A DNA stretch of 64,000 nt from Actinobacteria bacterium OV320 (GTDB lineage: Bacteria; Actinomycetota; Actinomycetes; Streptomycetales; Streptomycetaceae), in assembly GCA_001298545.1 (NCBI GenBank), contig LJCX01000029.1, forward strand, positions 310,001 through 374,000. The letters are read 5' to 3'. Below, piece by piece: positions 17,460 to 25,632 of this stretch (position 1 is the first letter of the stretch; the number at the start of each line of letters is the position of its first letter). The notes under the pieces are model-generated. The model was not told the origin of the DNA. It did not search any database and saw only the letters and a list, made by a program, of their open reading frames with translations. A program made the translations under genes and the position numbers.

Positions 17460-18524
17460 CTATCCGCGCGCCCGTCGCGCCAGCTCGTGCAGCACCGTGG
17501 AGGTGGGCACGGGCGCCTGGCGGACGCCGGTCAGTTCCTGCTTGAGGTAGGTGGTGGCCGAGGCGAACTCGGCGGTGACGCCCTGCGGACGGAACCCGTG
17601 CCGGATCTCCAGCTTCCGCAACTCCGGCTCGGTCGACAGGAGTTGGGCAAACGCTCGGCCGTTCTCGGTGAGCGGTACGGCGGTGTGGTCGCTGTTGACG
17701 GTGGTGTCCGGGTAGAGCACCACCAGGTCGTCCGGCTGCTGCCCGCCCGCCAGGAGCGAGGCGACCTGCGACTCGTAGACCAGGACGAGCGGGTTGCCGG
17801 CGCCGCTGACGAAGTCCCGGAAGGCCGCGTCCGTGCTGGACTGCTGGGCGCCCTGGACGCTGACCAGTTTGTGCAGCAGGGGCGCCGTGCGCTCGACCTC
17901 CGCGTCGCTCGCGACCACCTTGCCGCCGCCTGCCACGTAGGACGCGGCGGCCAGGTAGAGGGCGCCCGAGCTGGAGGTCTCCGGGTCGGTGCTGGACAGG
18001 TAGAGGGTGCCGGTCAACTCCCCGTACTTCTCGGCGCCCTTGAGCTGCTGCCAGGTCCGGTCGGCGCGGGCCGCGTCGAGGTAGCGGGCCATCTTCAGCG
18101 TGCCGCGGTGTGCGGCGTCCAGAGCGGCCAGGCCGTTGCCCGCGAGCACCCCGGCGGCGTTCTGGTGCGCCACCACGACGAGGGGCGAGTAGAAGGGGCG
18201 CGGGAGGGTCCCCCGCACCTTGTACTTCGCGGCCAGCTCGGTGGCGGGCGCCTGGCTGGAGGGGAAGGCGAGGTCGTACCCCTCGAGGTCCAGCCCTTCC
18301 ATGGCCCAGGACCCGGAGGTCTCGGCCTCGACGGTGTAGCCCTTGGCGGCGAGGGCCTTCACCACGTCCGGGTCGGCGAAGAACTCCGCCTTCTCCGACC
18401 CGATCACCATCCGCACGGTCTTCGTTGCCGTGCCCTTGTCCTCATCACTGCGGCCCGCGACGACGGCGACCACCACACCCGCCATCAGCAGTACCGCGAG
18501 GACGATTCCTGCGATTCGTCTCAC
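17460..18524 (-). CDS. Exported solute-binding-like protein, first gene of the TelA operon
   Basis: 354 residues from GTG 18524. This start places a clean signal/anchor segment (RRIAGIVLAVLLMAGVVVAVV) at the N-terminus; the frame is open to 18602, and no start has a strong ribosome site, so the start is uncertain. There is no lipobox Cys. The body resembles the solute-binding half of the VWA lipoprotein two genes downstream: MVIGSEKAEFF, YDLAFPSSQ, TDPETSSSGALYLAAASYV. It ends 12 bp before telA. Inferred role: extracytoplasmic sensor or partner of the TelA system; ligand unknown. Confidence 0.72.
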   Translation of the reverse strand: MRRIAGIVLAVLLMAGVVVAVVAGRSDEDKGTATKTVRMVIGSEKAEFFADPDVVKALAAKGYTVEAETSGSWAMEGLDLEGYDLAFPSSQAPATELAAKYKVRGTLPRPFYSPLVVVAHQNAAGVLAGNGLAALDAAHRGTLKMARYLDAARADRTWQQLKGAEKYGELTGTLYLSSTDPETSSSGALYLAAASYVAGGGKVVASDAEVERTAPLLHKLVSVQGAQQSSTDAAFRDFVSGAGNPLVLVYESQVASLLAGGQQPDDLVVLYPDTTVNSDHTAVPLTENGRAFAQLLSTEPELRKLEIRHGFRPQGVTAEFASATTYLKQELTGVRQAPVPTSTVLHELARRARG

Positions 18525-18641
18525 AGGGGGAGCGTGCTCGCGGAACCCCACGTTCCCGGGTGGTCCGGGTGAACGGGGGGTGAAGGGGGTGCCCCGGAAC
18601 ACAACAGGAAGGGGAGGTTCCCGTTGGTTCGTGACGGCCGG

Positions 18642-19232
18642 TCAGTCCGTGCGGTCGCCGGCCTTGCCGTAACGCCGGAAGTCGTCGGTCTCCACGGTCC
18701 AGGAGCTGAAGGGCACCTTGTCGCCGTAGATGTAGGACTCCGTGCGGGTGTAGCGGCCCACGCACGGCTCGGAGTGCACCTCGACCGTGCCCTTGCGCGG
18801 GTCGACGATCATGTAGTGCGGGATGCCCATCGCCGGGTAGTCGGCGAGCTTCTCGATCAGGTCATTGTTCGGATCGGCCGGTGAACCGATCTCGACGATG
18901 GCCACCACCTGCGTGGCGTCGACCGCGAGCCCCTCCTCGTCGAGCACGTCTTCCAGGAGGACGACGGCATCAGGAATCCGCATGCGAGCCAGTGCGGGGT
19001 GCTCGATCGCGGGACCGTTCTCGCAGGTGTAGCCCGGATGAGTGAGGGGAATCTGGGCATTCAACTGGTTGCGGATGCGGCGGATCGTGCCCTCGTGACG
19101 CTTGGACGGGCACATCATCGCCAGTATCGGTCCGGCCGGGCCGATCTCGACGCTCCAGGCCCCTTCGAGCCCCTCGGCGTAGGCCCCGAGTTGTTCGGCG
19201 ATCGCGCGCATCTTCGCGTAGTCCATGCCCAT
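18642..19232 (-). CDS. Uma2-family (DUF820) putative endonuclease
   Basis: 196 residues. The fold is the restriction-endonuclease-like Uma2 domain that is highly expanded in streptomycetes: PSKRHEGTIRRIRNQL, RIPDAVVLLEDVLDEEG, VVAIVEIGSPADPNNDLIEKLADYPAMGIPHYMIVDPRKG. The catalytic-type residues (D in PDAVV, E-x-G in VEIGSP, and the K/D that follow) are present. The real function of streptomycete Uma2 proteins is not known. A second in-frame ATG two codons later is equally possible as the start. No operon partner: 117 nt separates it from the TelA operon promoter side and 151 nt from the next gene. Confidence 0.82.
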   Translation of the reverse strand: MGMDYAKMRAIAEQLGAYAEGLEGAWSVEIGPAGPILAMMCPSKRHEGTIRRIRNQLNAQIPLTHPGYTCENGPAIEHPALARMRIPDAVVLLEDVLDEEGLAVDATQVVAIVEIGSPADPNNDLIEKLADYPAMGIPHYMIVDPRKGTVEVHSEPCVGRYTRTESYIYGDKVPFSSWTVETDDFRRYGKAGDRTD

Positions 19233-19383
19233 ATCCGCATGGTGCGGAGGAAGATGGCGCCCGGTCCGCGCGTCGCTGCGGGTGCACGCGGACCGGGGCC
19301 GTTCACGGTCCCCGGAGGGGAGCCCCGGCCAGGGGTGGTGCCGGGGGAGGGGTTCACCGGGAGGGTGGCCCCGGTGAGGGGGT

Positions 19384-19824
19384 TCAGCCGGCGGTGCTCA
19401 GTTCCTTCTTCTCCGCGAGGGCGGCCGCGTGCGCGTCCATGCGCTGGGCCGCCAGGATCGCCGCCGCGGTGTCCGCGCGGGACGCGGCGACGAGGAGGGC
19501 GCGGCCCGCCAGGGCGTGCGCCCGCTCGTGCAGGACCGCGAGGCGCGGGTCCGCCGGGTCGGCGGCGAGGGGGGAGCGGACCGGAGTCCGCCCGCCCCGC
19601 AACCGGAGCACCTGCTGCGCGAGCCGTGCGGGCGCGGTGTCCAGGTCGGCGGAGGGTGCCGCCGCACGGAGCTCGTCGGTGACGGCGAGCAGCGCCGCGA
19701 GATGTGCCGCGAGCTGGATGTCCAGCTCTTCCTCGCGGGAGCGGTGGGGGAAGTCCGAGGGCTTGCCGGCCATCGTGGTGTGGGCGGACCCACGGGAAGC
19801 GGGGGTGCGGATCGGCTCGTACAT
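19384..19824 (-). CDS. Small hypothetical, helical, alanine-rich
   Basis: 146 residues, not recognised. The start is supported by a full AGGAGG site 8 nt upstream (reading on the minus strand). Content is about one quarter alanine and strongly helical from residue 30 on (EEELDIQLAAHLAALLAVTDELRAA; LHERAHALAGRALLVAASRADTAAAILAAQRMDAHAAALAEKK). There is no signal peptide or membrane helix. A palindrome and a possible -10 element lie upstream. It may be a small soluble helical-bundle protein. Confidence 0.7.
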   Translation of the reverse strand: MYEPIRTPASRGSAHTTMAGKPSDFPHRSREEELDIQLAAHLAALLAVTDELRAAAPSADLDTAPARLAQQVLRLRGGRTPVRSPLAADPADPRLAVLHERAHALAGRALLVAASRADTAAAILAAQRMDAHAAALAEKKELSTAG

Positions 19825-19862
19825 GAGGATGGCCTCCTGTGCTGTCAGGAAACCATCCTAGC

Positions 19863-19879
19863 TTAGATCTCGTCTAAAG
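19863..19879. promoter_or_regulatory. Palindrome in the promoter of the small helical protein gene
   Basis: TTAGA (19863-19867) and TCTAA (19873-19877) flank a 5-nt centre in an AT-rich patch. Reading on the minus strand, TAGGAT follows a few nt later as a possible -10 element, then the AGGAGG ribosome site. This is likely an operator overlapping the promoter. Confidence 0.35.
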
Positions 19880-19902
19880 TTGAGTCGTCCATAGAACCGC
19901 CG

Positions 19903-21114
19903 CTAGGGCTGGCTGTAGCCGTCCAGGAAGCGGGCGATCCGGCCCACCGCGTCCCGCAGGTCCGTCGCCGTCGGCAGGGTGACGACCCGGAAGTGGTCCG
20001 GCTCCGGCCAGTTGAAGCCGGTGCCCTGGACGACCATGATCTTCTCCTGGCGCAGCAGGTCCAGGACCATCTGCCGGTCGTCCTTGATCTTGAAGACGGT
20101 GGGATCCAGACGCGGGAAGAGGTACAGCGCCCCCTTCGGACGGACGCAGGTCACGCCCGGGATCTGCGTCAGCAGCTCGTACGCCGTGTCCACCTGCTCC
20201 TTGAGCCGCCCGCCCGGCAGCACCAGGTCCTTGATCGTCTGGCGCCCGCTGAGCGCGGCCACGACCCCGTGCTGCCCCGGCATGTTCGCGCACAGGCGCA
20301 TGTTCGCCAGGATCGTCAGACCCTCGATGTAGGAGTCGGCGTGCGCGCGCGGACCGGAGATCGCCATCCAGCCGACCCGGTAGCCGGCCACCCGGTACGC
20401 CTTCGACATGCCGTTGAAGGTGAGGGTGAGCAGGTCCGGGGCGACCTTGGCGGTCGGGGTGTGCGTGGCGCCGTCGTAGAGGATCTTGTCGTAGATCTCG
20501 TCCGAGCAGACCAGGAGGTTGTGGCGGCGCGCGATGTCCGTCAGTCCCCGGATCATCGCCTCGTCGTACACCGCGCCCGTCGGGTTGTTCGGGTTGATGA
20601 TGACGATCGCCTTGGTGCGGTCGGTGATCTTGCGCTCGACGTCGGCGAGGTCGGGCATCCAGTCCGACTGCTCGTCGCACCGGTAGTGCACGGCGGTGCC
20701 GCCGGACAGCGAGACGGCGGCCGTCCACAGCGGGTAGTCGGGGGCCGGTACGAGGACCTCGTCCCCGTCGTCCAGCAGCCCCTGCATCGCCATGACGATC
20801 AGCTCGGACACGCCGTTGCCGATGAAGACGTGCTCGACGTCCGTCTCGATGCCGAGTGTCTGGTTGTGCATCACCACGGCCCTGCGCGCGGCCAGCAGTC
20901 CCTTCGCGTCGCCGTAGCCGTGTGCCGTCGAGACGTTGCGGAGGATGTCCTCCAGGATCTCCGGCGGGCAGTCGAAGCCGAAGGCGGCAGGGTTGCCGGT
21001 GTTCAGCTTGAGGATGCGGTGACCAGCCGCTTCCAGGCGCATCGCCTCTTCGAGAACCGGGCCCCGGATCTCGTAACAGACGTTGGCGAGCTTGGTCGAC
21101 TGGATCACCTGCAT
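19903..21114 (-). CDS. PLP-dependent aminotransferase, AlaA-like class I/II
   Basis: 403 residues from ATG 21114 (MQVIQSTKLANVCYEIRG is the family N-terminus; the in-frame extension upstream is not conserved-looking). Fold-type I landmarks: LKLNTGNPAAFGFDCP, NGVSELIVMAMQGLL, PAPDYPLWTAAV, NPNNPTGAVYDEAM, CSDEIYDKILYDG, TFNGMSKAYRVAGYRVGWM with the PLP lysine in SKAYR. This group in bacteria is mainly glutamate-pyruvate (alanine) transaminase, and that is the best guess; aromatic specificity is possible. It is divergent from the anchored hypothetical at 21239. Confidence 0.9.
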   Translation of the reverse strand: MQVIQSTKLANVCYEIRGPVLEEAMRLEAAGHRILKLNTGNPAAFGFDCPPEILEDILRNVSTAHGYGDAKGLLAARRAVVMHNQTLGIETDVEHVFIGNGVSELIVMAMQGLLDDGDEVLVPAPDYPLWTAAVSLSGGTAVHYRCDEQSDWMPDLADVERKITDRTKAIVIINPNNPTGAVYDEAMIRGLTDIARRHNLLVCSDEIYDKILYDGATHTPTAKVAPDLLTLTFNGMSKAYRVAGYRVGWMAISGPRAHADSYIEGLTILANMRLCANMPGQHGVVAALSGRQTIKDLVLPGGRLKEQVDTAYELLTQIPGVTCVRPKGALYLFPRLDPTVFKIKDDRQMVLDLLRQEKIMVVQGTGFNWPEPDHFRVVTLPTATDLRDAVGRIARFLDGYSQP

Positions 21115-21206
21115 GTCTGGGAGCTTACGGCCCGGTAACGCTTCCGGGGGCGTGTTTCCCGCCACGTGAGACGGGTGGTTTGGGTCGTTATCGCCGGTAG
21201 CTGTCC

Positions 21207-21231
21207 CAGGAGTCACTCCTGTCCCTACAAT
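21207..21231 (+). promoter_or_regulatory. Candidate promoter with palindromic operator
   Basis: CAGGAGT-C-ACTCCTG (21207-21221) is a perfect 7-bp-arm palindrome. It is followed by TACAAT (21226-21231), a good -10 hexamer, and the ATG of the next gene begins only 8 nt later. If used, this -10 gives a transcript starting at or next to the ATG, that is leaderless, which fits the lack of a ribosome site there. Confidence 0.45.
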
Positions 21232-21238
21232 CCGCGCC

Positions 21239-21856
21239 ATGTTCAGGTCAGGTGAGAGTGGCGCACCTCCGGTGCGGCCGATCGTGTACCACCCGTCCGC
21301 CGAGACCGATCCGGCGGCGTACGAGCGGTACGCCGATCCGGCGGCCGCCCATGGGTGGGAGAACGCCTACGACGAGACCGCCGAGCTGCCTCGGGTTCGC
21401 CCTTCGGAGGGGGAGCCGGGCGGCCGCGCGGACCGTCGGCGCGCCGCGCACCGGACGGGCGGCCGGCCTTCGCGCCGCGTGCTGGCCGCCGCCGGGGCGG
21501 TCGGGGCGGTGGCGCTGGCCGCGGTGGTGGCGGGGATGTCCTTCTCCGGGGACCAGGGCGGGGACCAGCGGGGCAGGCAGGGGGGCACACGCTCGGCGCC
21601 GGACGACGCGGTGAGCCCGTCGGACGGGCCGGCTTCGGCCGCGAGCGGCTCCGCCGGGTCCGTGGAGCCGGCCCCGTCCGCTTCGGTCGCTCCGGTGCCG
21701 TCCTCTGGGGTCACGGCGTCCGAGGGGCCCTCGGACGAGCCGTCGGCCGAAGCCGCCACGAGCCGGGCGGCGAGTGTCGCGCCCTCCGCCTCGGCTTCCG
21801 GGACGGCGAAGGGCAATCCCGGGAAGGGCCGGGGCCGGGGCAAGGGGGGCGGGTAG
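21239..21856 (+). CDS. Hypothetical single-pass membrane protein with Ser/Pro/Ala-rich exterior
   Basis: 205 residues, not assigned to a family. Layout: cytoplasmic acidic/arginine segment (1-75), one membrane helix (about 80-98, VLAAAGAVGAVALAAVVAG), then about 105 residues rich in S, P, A, E and G ending in a glycine/lysine/arginine tail (NPGKGRGRGKGGG). This resembles many poorly conserved streptomycete wall-side anchored proteins. The start has no ribosome site but lies right after a good -10 hexamer. Coding is supported by third-position GC, moderately. Confidence 0.6.
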   Translation: MFRSGESGAPPVRPIVYHPSAETDPAAYERYADPAAAHGWENAYDETAELPRVRPSEGEPGGRADRRRAAHRTGGRPSRRVLAAAGAVGAVALAAVVAGMSFSGDQGGDQRGRQGGTRSAPDDAVSPSDGPASAASGSAGSVEPAPSASVAPVPSSGVTASEGPSDEPSAEAATSRAASVAPSASASGTAKGNPGKGRGRGKGGG

Positions 21857-21915
21857 GCGGGGACGCTCACCGGGCCCGCGACGTACCGCCCGGTCCGCCG
21901 GCAGGCCGTGATCGC

Positions 21916-22887
21916 TCAGGGCAGCGTCCAGATCTGGGTCGTGACGAGGTAGAAGACCGCGACCCAGAACGCCATCAGCCCGGCGACGATGCCGAGGCCG
22001 ACGAGGTTGGTCCGCGCCGCCGGTTCGTCCGGGGGCGGTCGCAGCCACCGCCCGAGGAGCCGGTTCACGTAGTGCGGCATGGTGAGGAAGCTCATCAGCA
22101 AGCTCGACAGCAGGTTGCCCACGAGCAGCCCGAGCCAGAACGGCATGCCCAGCGGCGACAGGGCGAGGGTCAGCAGCACGACGGTCGGGTACAGGCCGAC
22201 CCAGACGGCGAGGGAGGTCTTCGTCTCCGAGGGCGGTGGCGCCTCCTTGCCGTTCTCGTCGAAGGCGAACCAGCTGCCGAACGAGTTGTCGATCGCGCGC
22301 AGTCTGAAGTCGTTGAACTTCGCGCCCTCGGCGAGCAGCTCCTGCCGCCTCGGTGAGGTCAGCCAGGCGTCGAGATGCTCGGCATTGTCGAACCGGTACA
22401 TGGTGGTCCAGTCGGCCTGGACGCCTTCGACCGGACGGAACAGCTCGGTCCCGCGGAATCCCTCGAACTTCCCCTCCTCGTGGCTCATACGCCGCTGCCA
22501 TGCGAGGAAGTCGTCCACATGGGCGGGATCGACATGGTGCGTGATCACGACCGTCACCAGTGGATCCGCCGGCCGGCTGCCGCCGCTGACGACCTGCTGC
22601 GTTCCCGGGCCGTCCAGATATGTGTCGCCGATCGCCAGGAGGCGCTGTCTCGTCGCGCTGTTGATCCACGCCTGGAGATGGGCCACCGAGTCGAACCGGT
22701 AGACGACGACCCATTCGGGCTGGAGGTCCGTCGGCCGGGACACCTCGACGCCCAGATATCCGGGGTAGTCGGCGGCGGCGGTGTTGACGTCTCGTTGCCA
22801 TGACTCGTATTGCTGTTCGAATCCGGACAGCACCTTCTGGCCGATGATCGCGGTCACCGCCGCGTCCTGGTGCTGGTCGGTGCTCAT
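21916..22887 (-). CDS. Tandem antibiotic-biosynthesis-monooxygenase (ABM) domains fused to a membrane tail
   Basis: 323 residues. Two ABM/dimeric alpha-beta barrel units lie at about 10-100 (EWVVVYRFDSVAHLQAWINS) and about 112-205 (DWTTMYRFDNAEHLDAWLTS), so the gene carries an internal duplication. They are followed by three or four membrane helices (about 225-320). ABM domains are small cofactor-free oxygenases or heme-degrading folds, but membrane-anchored tandem forms are of unknown function. The ATG overlaps the stop of the molybdenum hydroxylase by 4 bp, implying joint function or expression. Confidence 0.82.
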   Translation of the reverse strand: MSTDQHQDAAVTAIIGQKVLSGFEQQYESWQRDVNTAAADYPGYLGVEVSRPTDLQPEWVVVYRFDSVAHLQAWINSATRQRLLAIGDTYLDGPGTQQVVSGGSRPADPLVTVVITHHVDPAHVDDFLAWQRRMSHEEGKFEGFRGTELFRPVEGVQADWTTMYRFDNAEHLDAWLTSPRRQELLAEGAKFNDFRLRAIDNSFGSWFAFDENGKEAPPPSETKTSLAVWVGLYPTVVLLTLALSPLGMPFWLGLLVGNLLSSLLMSFLTMPHYVNRLLGRWLRPPPDEPAARTNLVGLGIVAGLMAFWVAVFYLVTTQIWTLP

Positions 22888-25610
22888 GAGCCCGGGCCCG
22901 TCGGCACCGACTGCTTCTCGATCAGCCGGCTGTAGATCCGCTCCGGAGTCAGCGGCAGCGAGCGGAAGCGGACGCCCGTGGCGTCATGCAGGGCGTTCGC
23001 CAGCGCCGGGGCCACCGGGTTGATGCAGCACTCCGCCATCCCCTTCGACCGCAGGGGGCCGACGGAATCCGTCGAGGCCACCAGGAGCACTTCGGTGCGC
23101 GGGACATCGGCGAAGGTGGGGATGCGGTAGTTGCGGAAGTTCGGGTTCACCATGACGCCGTCGTCGTCGACGTGATGGTTCTCGGTCAGCGCGAATCCGA
23201 TCCCCTGAGCGACACCGCCCTCGACCTGTCCGCGGACCTGGGCGGGGTTGATGACCACGGCGGCGTCCGCCGCTTGGACGCTGTGCAGGACGCGGATCTC
23301 CCCCGTCACCCGGTGGACGGCGATCCGGAACCCCTGCGTGTTGGAGGTGACGCTGCGGGGCGTGCCGTAGGCCTTGCGGGCGGCGGTGAACCGGATGCCG
23401 CGCGCCCGGGCCGACGCGACGAGCTCGGCCAGCGGCACCCGCCGGTCCCCGCAGACCACCTCCTCGTCGTCCATCGAGCACAGCACGAGGTGGACGCCGG
23501 TGTACGTGGCGGCGTATTCGAGGATGCGGTCGCGTACCGCGTCGGCCGCCCGCAGGACCGCGTTGCCCGACACGAACAGCCCCGCACTGGCGAAGGCGCC
23601 GGTGTCGAACCCGGTGCGGTCGGTGTCGGACTGCACCAGGTGGATCCGCGCCGGTGTCGTACCCAGCTGCCCCGCCGCGATCTGGACATGCGCGGTCGAC
23701 GTGCCCTCGCCGAACTCGACCGTCCCGACGGCCAGTTCGTAGACGAGGTCGTCCCGCAGCGTCACCCAGGCCTCGGAGACGTGCTCGGTCGGGGGCGCGG
23801 TCTCGTGCAGCGAACTCGCGACGCCGGTACCCACCAGCCACTCCGGGCCGGGGGACGGCTGGTCGGCGGTCCGGGCCAGCGCGCCCTCCACCAGGTCGAT
23901 GCACTTCGCGAGGGAGTCCTCGCTGAACGCCACGTCGTCGGGGCCGTCGTGCAGGGCGACGAGCGGATCACCCGGGCGCACGATGTTCCGGCGTCGCAGC
24001 TCGAGCGGATCGATGTGCAACGCGCGCGCCAGTTCGTCCATCGCCGACTCCACGGCGAACGCCGGCTGCGTCATCCCGTAGCCGCGCAGCGCCCCGCTCG
24101 GCACGGTGTTGGTGTAGACCGAGAACGCGTCGTACCTCTTGTTGGGGCAGCGGTAGATCATGACGGCGGAGCCGCCCGCGTACAGCGTCTCGCCGCCGTG
24201 GTTGCCGTAGGCGCCCGTGTTCGACACATTGCGGACCTGGAACGCCGTGAGGGTGCCGTCCGCCTTCGCGCCGAGCCTGACCGTCAACGTCATCGGGTGC
24301 CGTGGCGAGGCCGTGGTGAACTCGTCCTCACGGGTGTACTCGAAGCAGACGGGTCGCCCGGTGTCCAGGGTGGCGAGCGCCGCCAGATCCTCCGAGATCA
24401 CCTCCTGCTTGCCGCCGAAGCCGCCACCGACGCGCTTGCAGAACACCCGGAGCCGGTCGGGGCGCAGCGCGAACAGATAGGCGAGCTTGACCTTCGCGAT
24501 CGACGGCGACTGCGAGCTGGTGCGAACGTTCAGCCGGCCGTTCTCCATCCAGGCGATCGAGCCGTGGGTCTCCAGATGCGCGTGCTGCACGCGGGGCGAG
24601 AAGTAGGTGCCCTCGTGGATCACGTCGGCTTCGGCGAACCCCGCGTCCACGTCACCGATGTGTGTGTGCAGTTCGAGCAGGATGTTGTGGACGGGATCGC
24701 GGACGAACGGGTCGTCCGAGCCGTGCAGTTGCGGTGCCCCCTCCGCCATCGCCTCCAGCGGCTCGAACACGGCCGGCAGCACCTCGTACTCCACGACCGT
24801 CCTGCGGCAGCCCTCCTCCGCCGCCCCGACGGTGTCGGCCAGCACCGGGACGACGCGTTGGCCGACGAAGCGGACCGTGTCGTCCAGGATGCGGGTGTCG
24901 TCCGGATCGACGAGATGGTCGGTGTGGATCGCCGTGGTGAAGCGTCTGCGCGGCACGTCCTGCCAGGTGTACACCCGGCGCACCCCGGGAACCGCGAGGG
25001 CGGCGCTCTTGTCGATCGAGACGATCCGGGCGTGCGCGTGCGGTGAGTGCAGCACCTTGAGGTGCAGCATGCCGTCCAGGCGGGTGTCCATCGTGAACTC
25101 GGCGCGGCCGGTCACCACGTCCTCGGCGGCAGGCGCCCCGACGCTCCTTCCGACGGCCTTGCCCGGCGCGGCGCTCTCCACGCCGGCCACGCCGTTCACC
25201 GCGTCCTCGATCGCCCGATAGCCGGTGCAGCGGCAGAGGTTGCCCTTCAGCGCCCGGGGCAGGTCGGCCTTCTGGGCGTCGGTGAAGGTCGCCGAGGTCA
25301 TGATCATCCCTGCGGTGCAGAAGCCGCACTGGAATCCCGGCGCGTCGCGGAAGCGTCGTTGCATCGGATGCAGGTCGCCGGGTGAGCCAAGGCCCTCGAT
25401 CGTGGTCACCTCGCGGCCGTCCGCGCGGAAGGCGGGGGTGATGCAACTGTGCACCGGATCGCCGTCCAGCCACACCGTGCAGGCGCCGCAGTCGCCCGCG
25501 TCGCAGCCCTTCTTGACGCCGTGGTGGCCGAGCGCGCGCAGGAACGTGCGCAGACACTGGCCGGGTTCGGGTTCTTCGTGGAAGCTCCTGCCGTTCACGA
25601 GGTAGGTCAT
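22884..25610 (-). CDS. Molybdenum hydroxylase (xanthine dehydrogenase/aldehyde oxidase type), [2Fe-2S] and Mo domains fused
   Basis: 908 residues from ATG 25610. Residues about 1-150 are the small iron-sulfur subunit: CDAGDCGACTVW and later CGFCTAGM, CRCTGY, which supply the cysteines for two [2Fe-2S] clusters. Residues about 165-900 are the molybdopterin subunit: RVGGGFGGKQE, FDTGAFASAG and the catalytic Glu in SKGMAECCINP. The FAD subunit is encoded just upstream (22 bp gap). The fusion order, iron-sulfur plus Mo with separate FAD protein, is less common than three separate genes. The substrate is a purine, aldehyde or N-heterocycle; it cannot be decided here. Mo cofactor maturation genes are not in the window. 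Confidence 0.88.
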   Translation of the reverse strand: MTYLVNGRSFHEEPEPGQCLRTFLRALGHHGVKKGCDAGDCGACTVWLDGDPVHSCITPAFRADGREVTTIEGLGSPGDLHPMQRRFRDAPGFQCGFCTAGMIMTSATFTDAQKADLPRALKGNLCRCTGYRAIEDAVNGVAGVESAAPGKAVGRSVGAPAAEDVVTGRAEFTMDTRLDGMLHLKVLHSPHAHARIVSIDKSAALAVPGVRRVYTWQDVPRRRFTTAIHTDHLVDPDDTRILDDTVRFVGQRVVPVLADTVGAAEEGCRRTVVEYEVLPAVFEPLEAMAEGAPQLHGSDDPFVRDPVHNILLELHTHIGDVDAGFAEADVIHEGTYFSPRVQHAHLETHGSIAWMENGRLNVRTSSQSPSIAKVKLAYLFALRPDRLRVFCKRVGGGFGGKQEVISEDLAALATLDTGRPVCFEYTREDEFTTASPRHPMTLTVRLGAKADGTLTAFQVRNVSNTGAYGNHGGETLYAGGSAVMIYRCPNKRYDAFSVYTNTVPSGALRGYGMTQPAFAVESAMDELARALHIDPLELRRRNIVRPGDPLVALHDGPDDVAFSEDSLAKCIDLVEGALARTADQPSPGPEWLVGTGVASSLHETAPPTEHVSEAWVTLRDDLVYELAVGTVEFGEGTSTAHVQIAAGQLGTTPARIHLVQSDTDRTGFDTGAFASAGLFVSGNAVLRAADAVRDRILEYAATYTGVHLVLCSMDDEEVVCGDRRVPLAELVASARARGIRFTAARKAYGTPRSVTSNTQGFRIAVHRVTGEIRVLHSVQAADAAVVINPAQVRGQVEGGVAQGIGFALTENHHVDDDGVMVNPNFRNYRIPTFADVPRTEVLLVASTDSVGPLRSKGMAECCINPVAPALANALHDATGVRFRSLPLTPERIYSRLIEKQSVPTGPGS

Positions 25611-25632
25611 GTCAGGCCCCAACCGTGGGTTG

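Noticed and set aside
16590..18572. 660-codon plus-strand frame opposite the telA-like genes
   Set aside because: Antisense shadow; opposite strand holds well-supported TelA and binding-protein genes in tight operon order.
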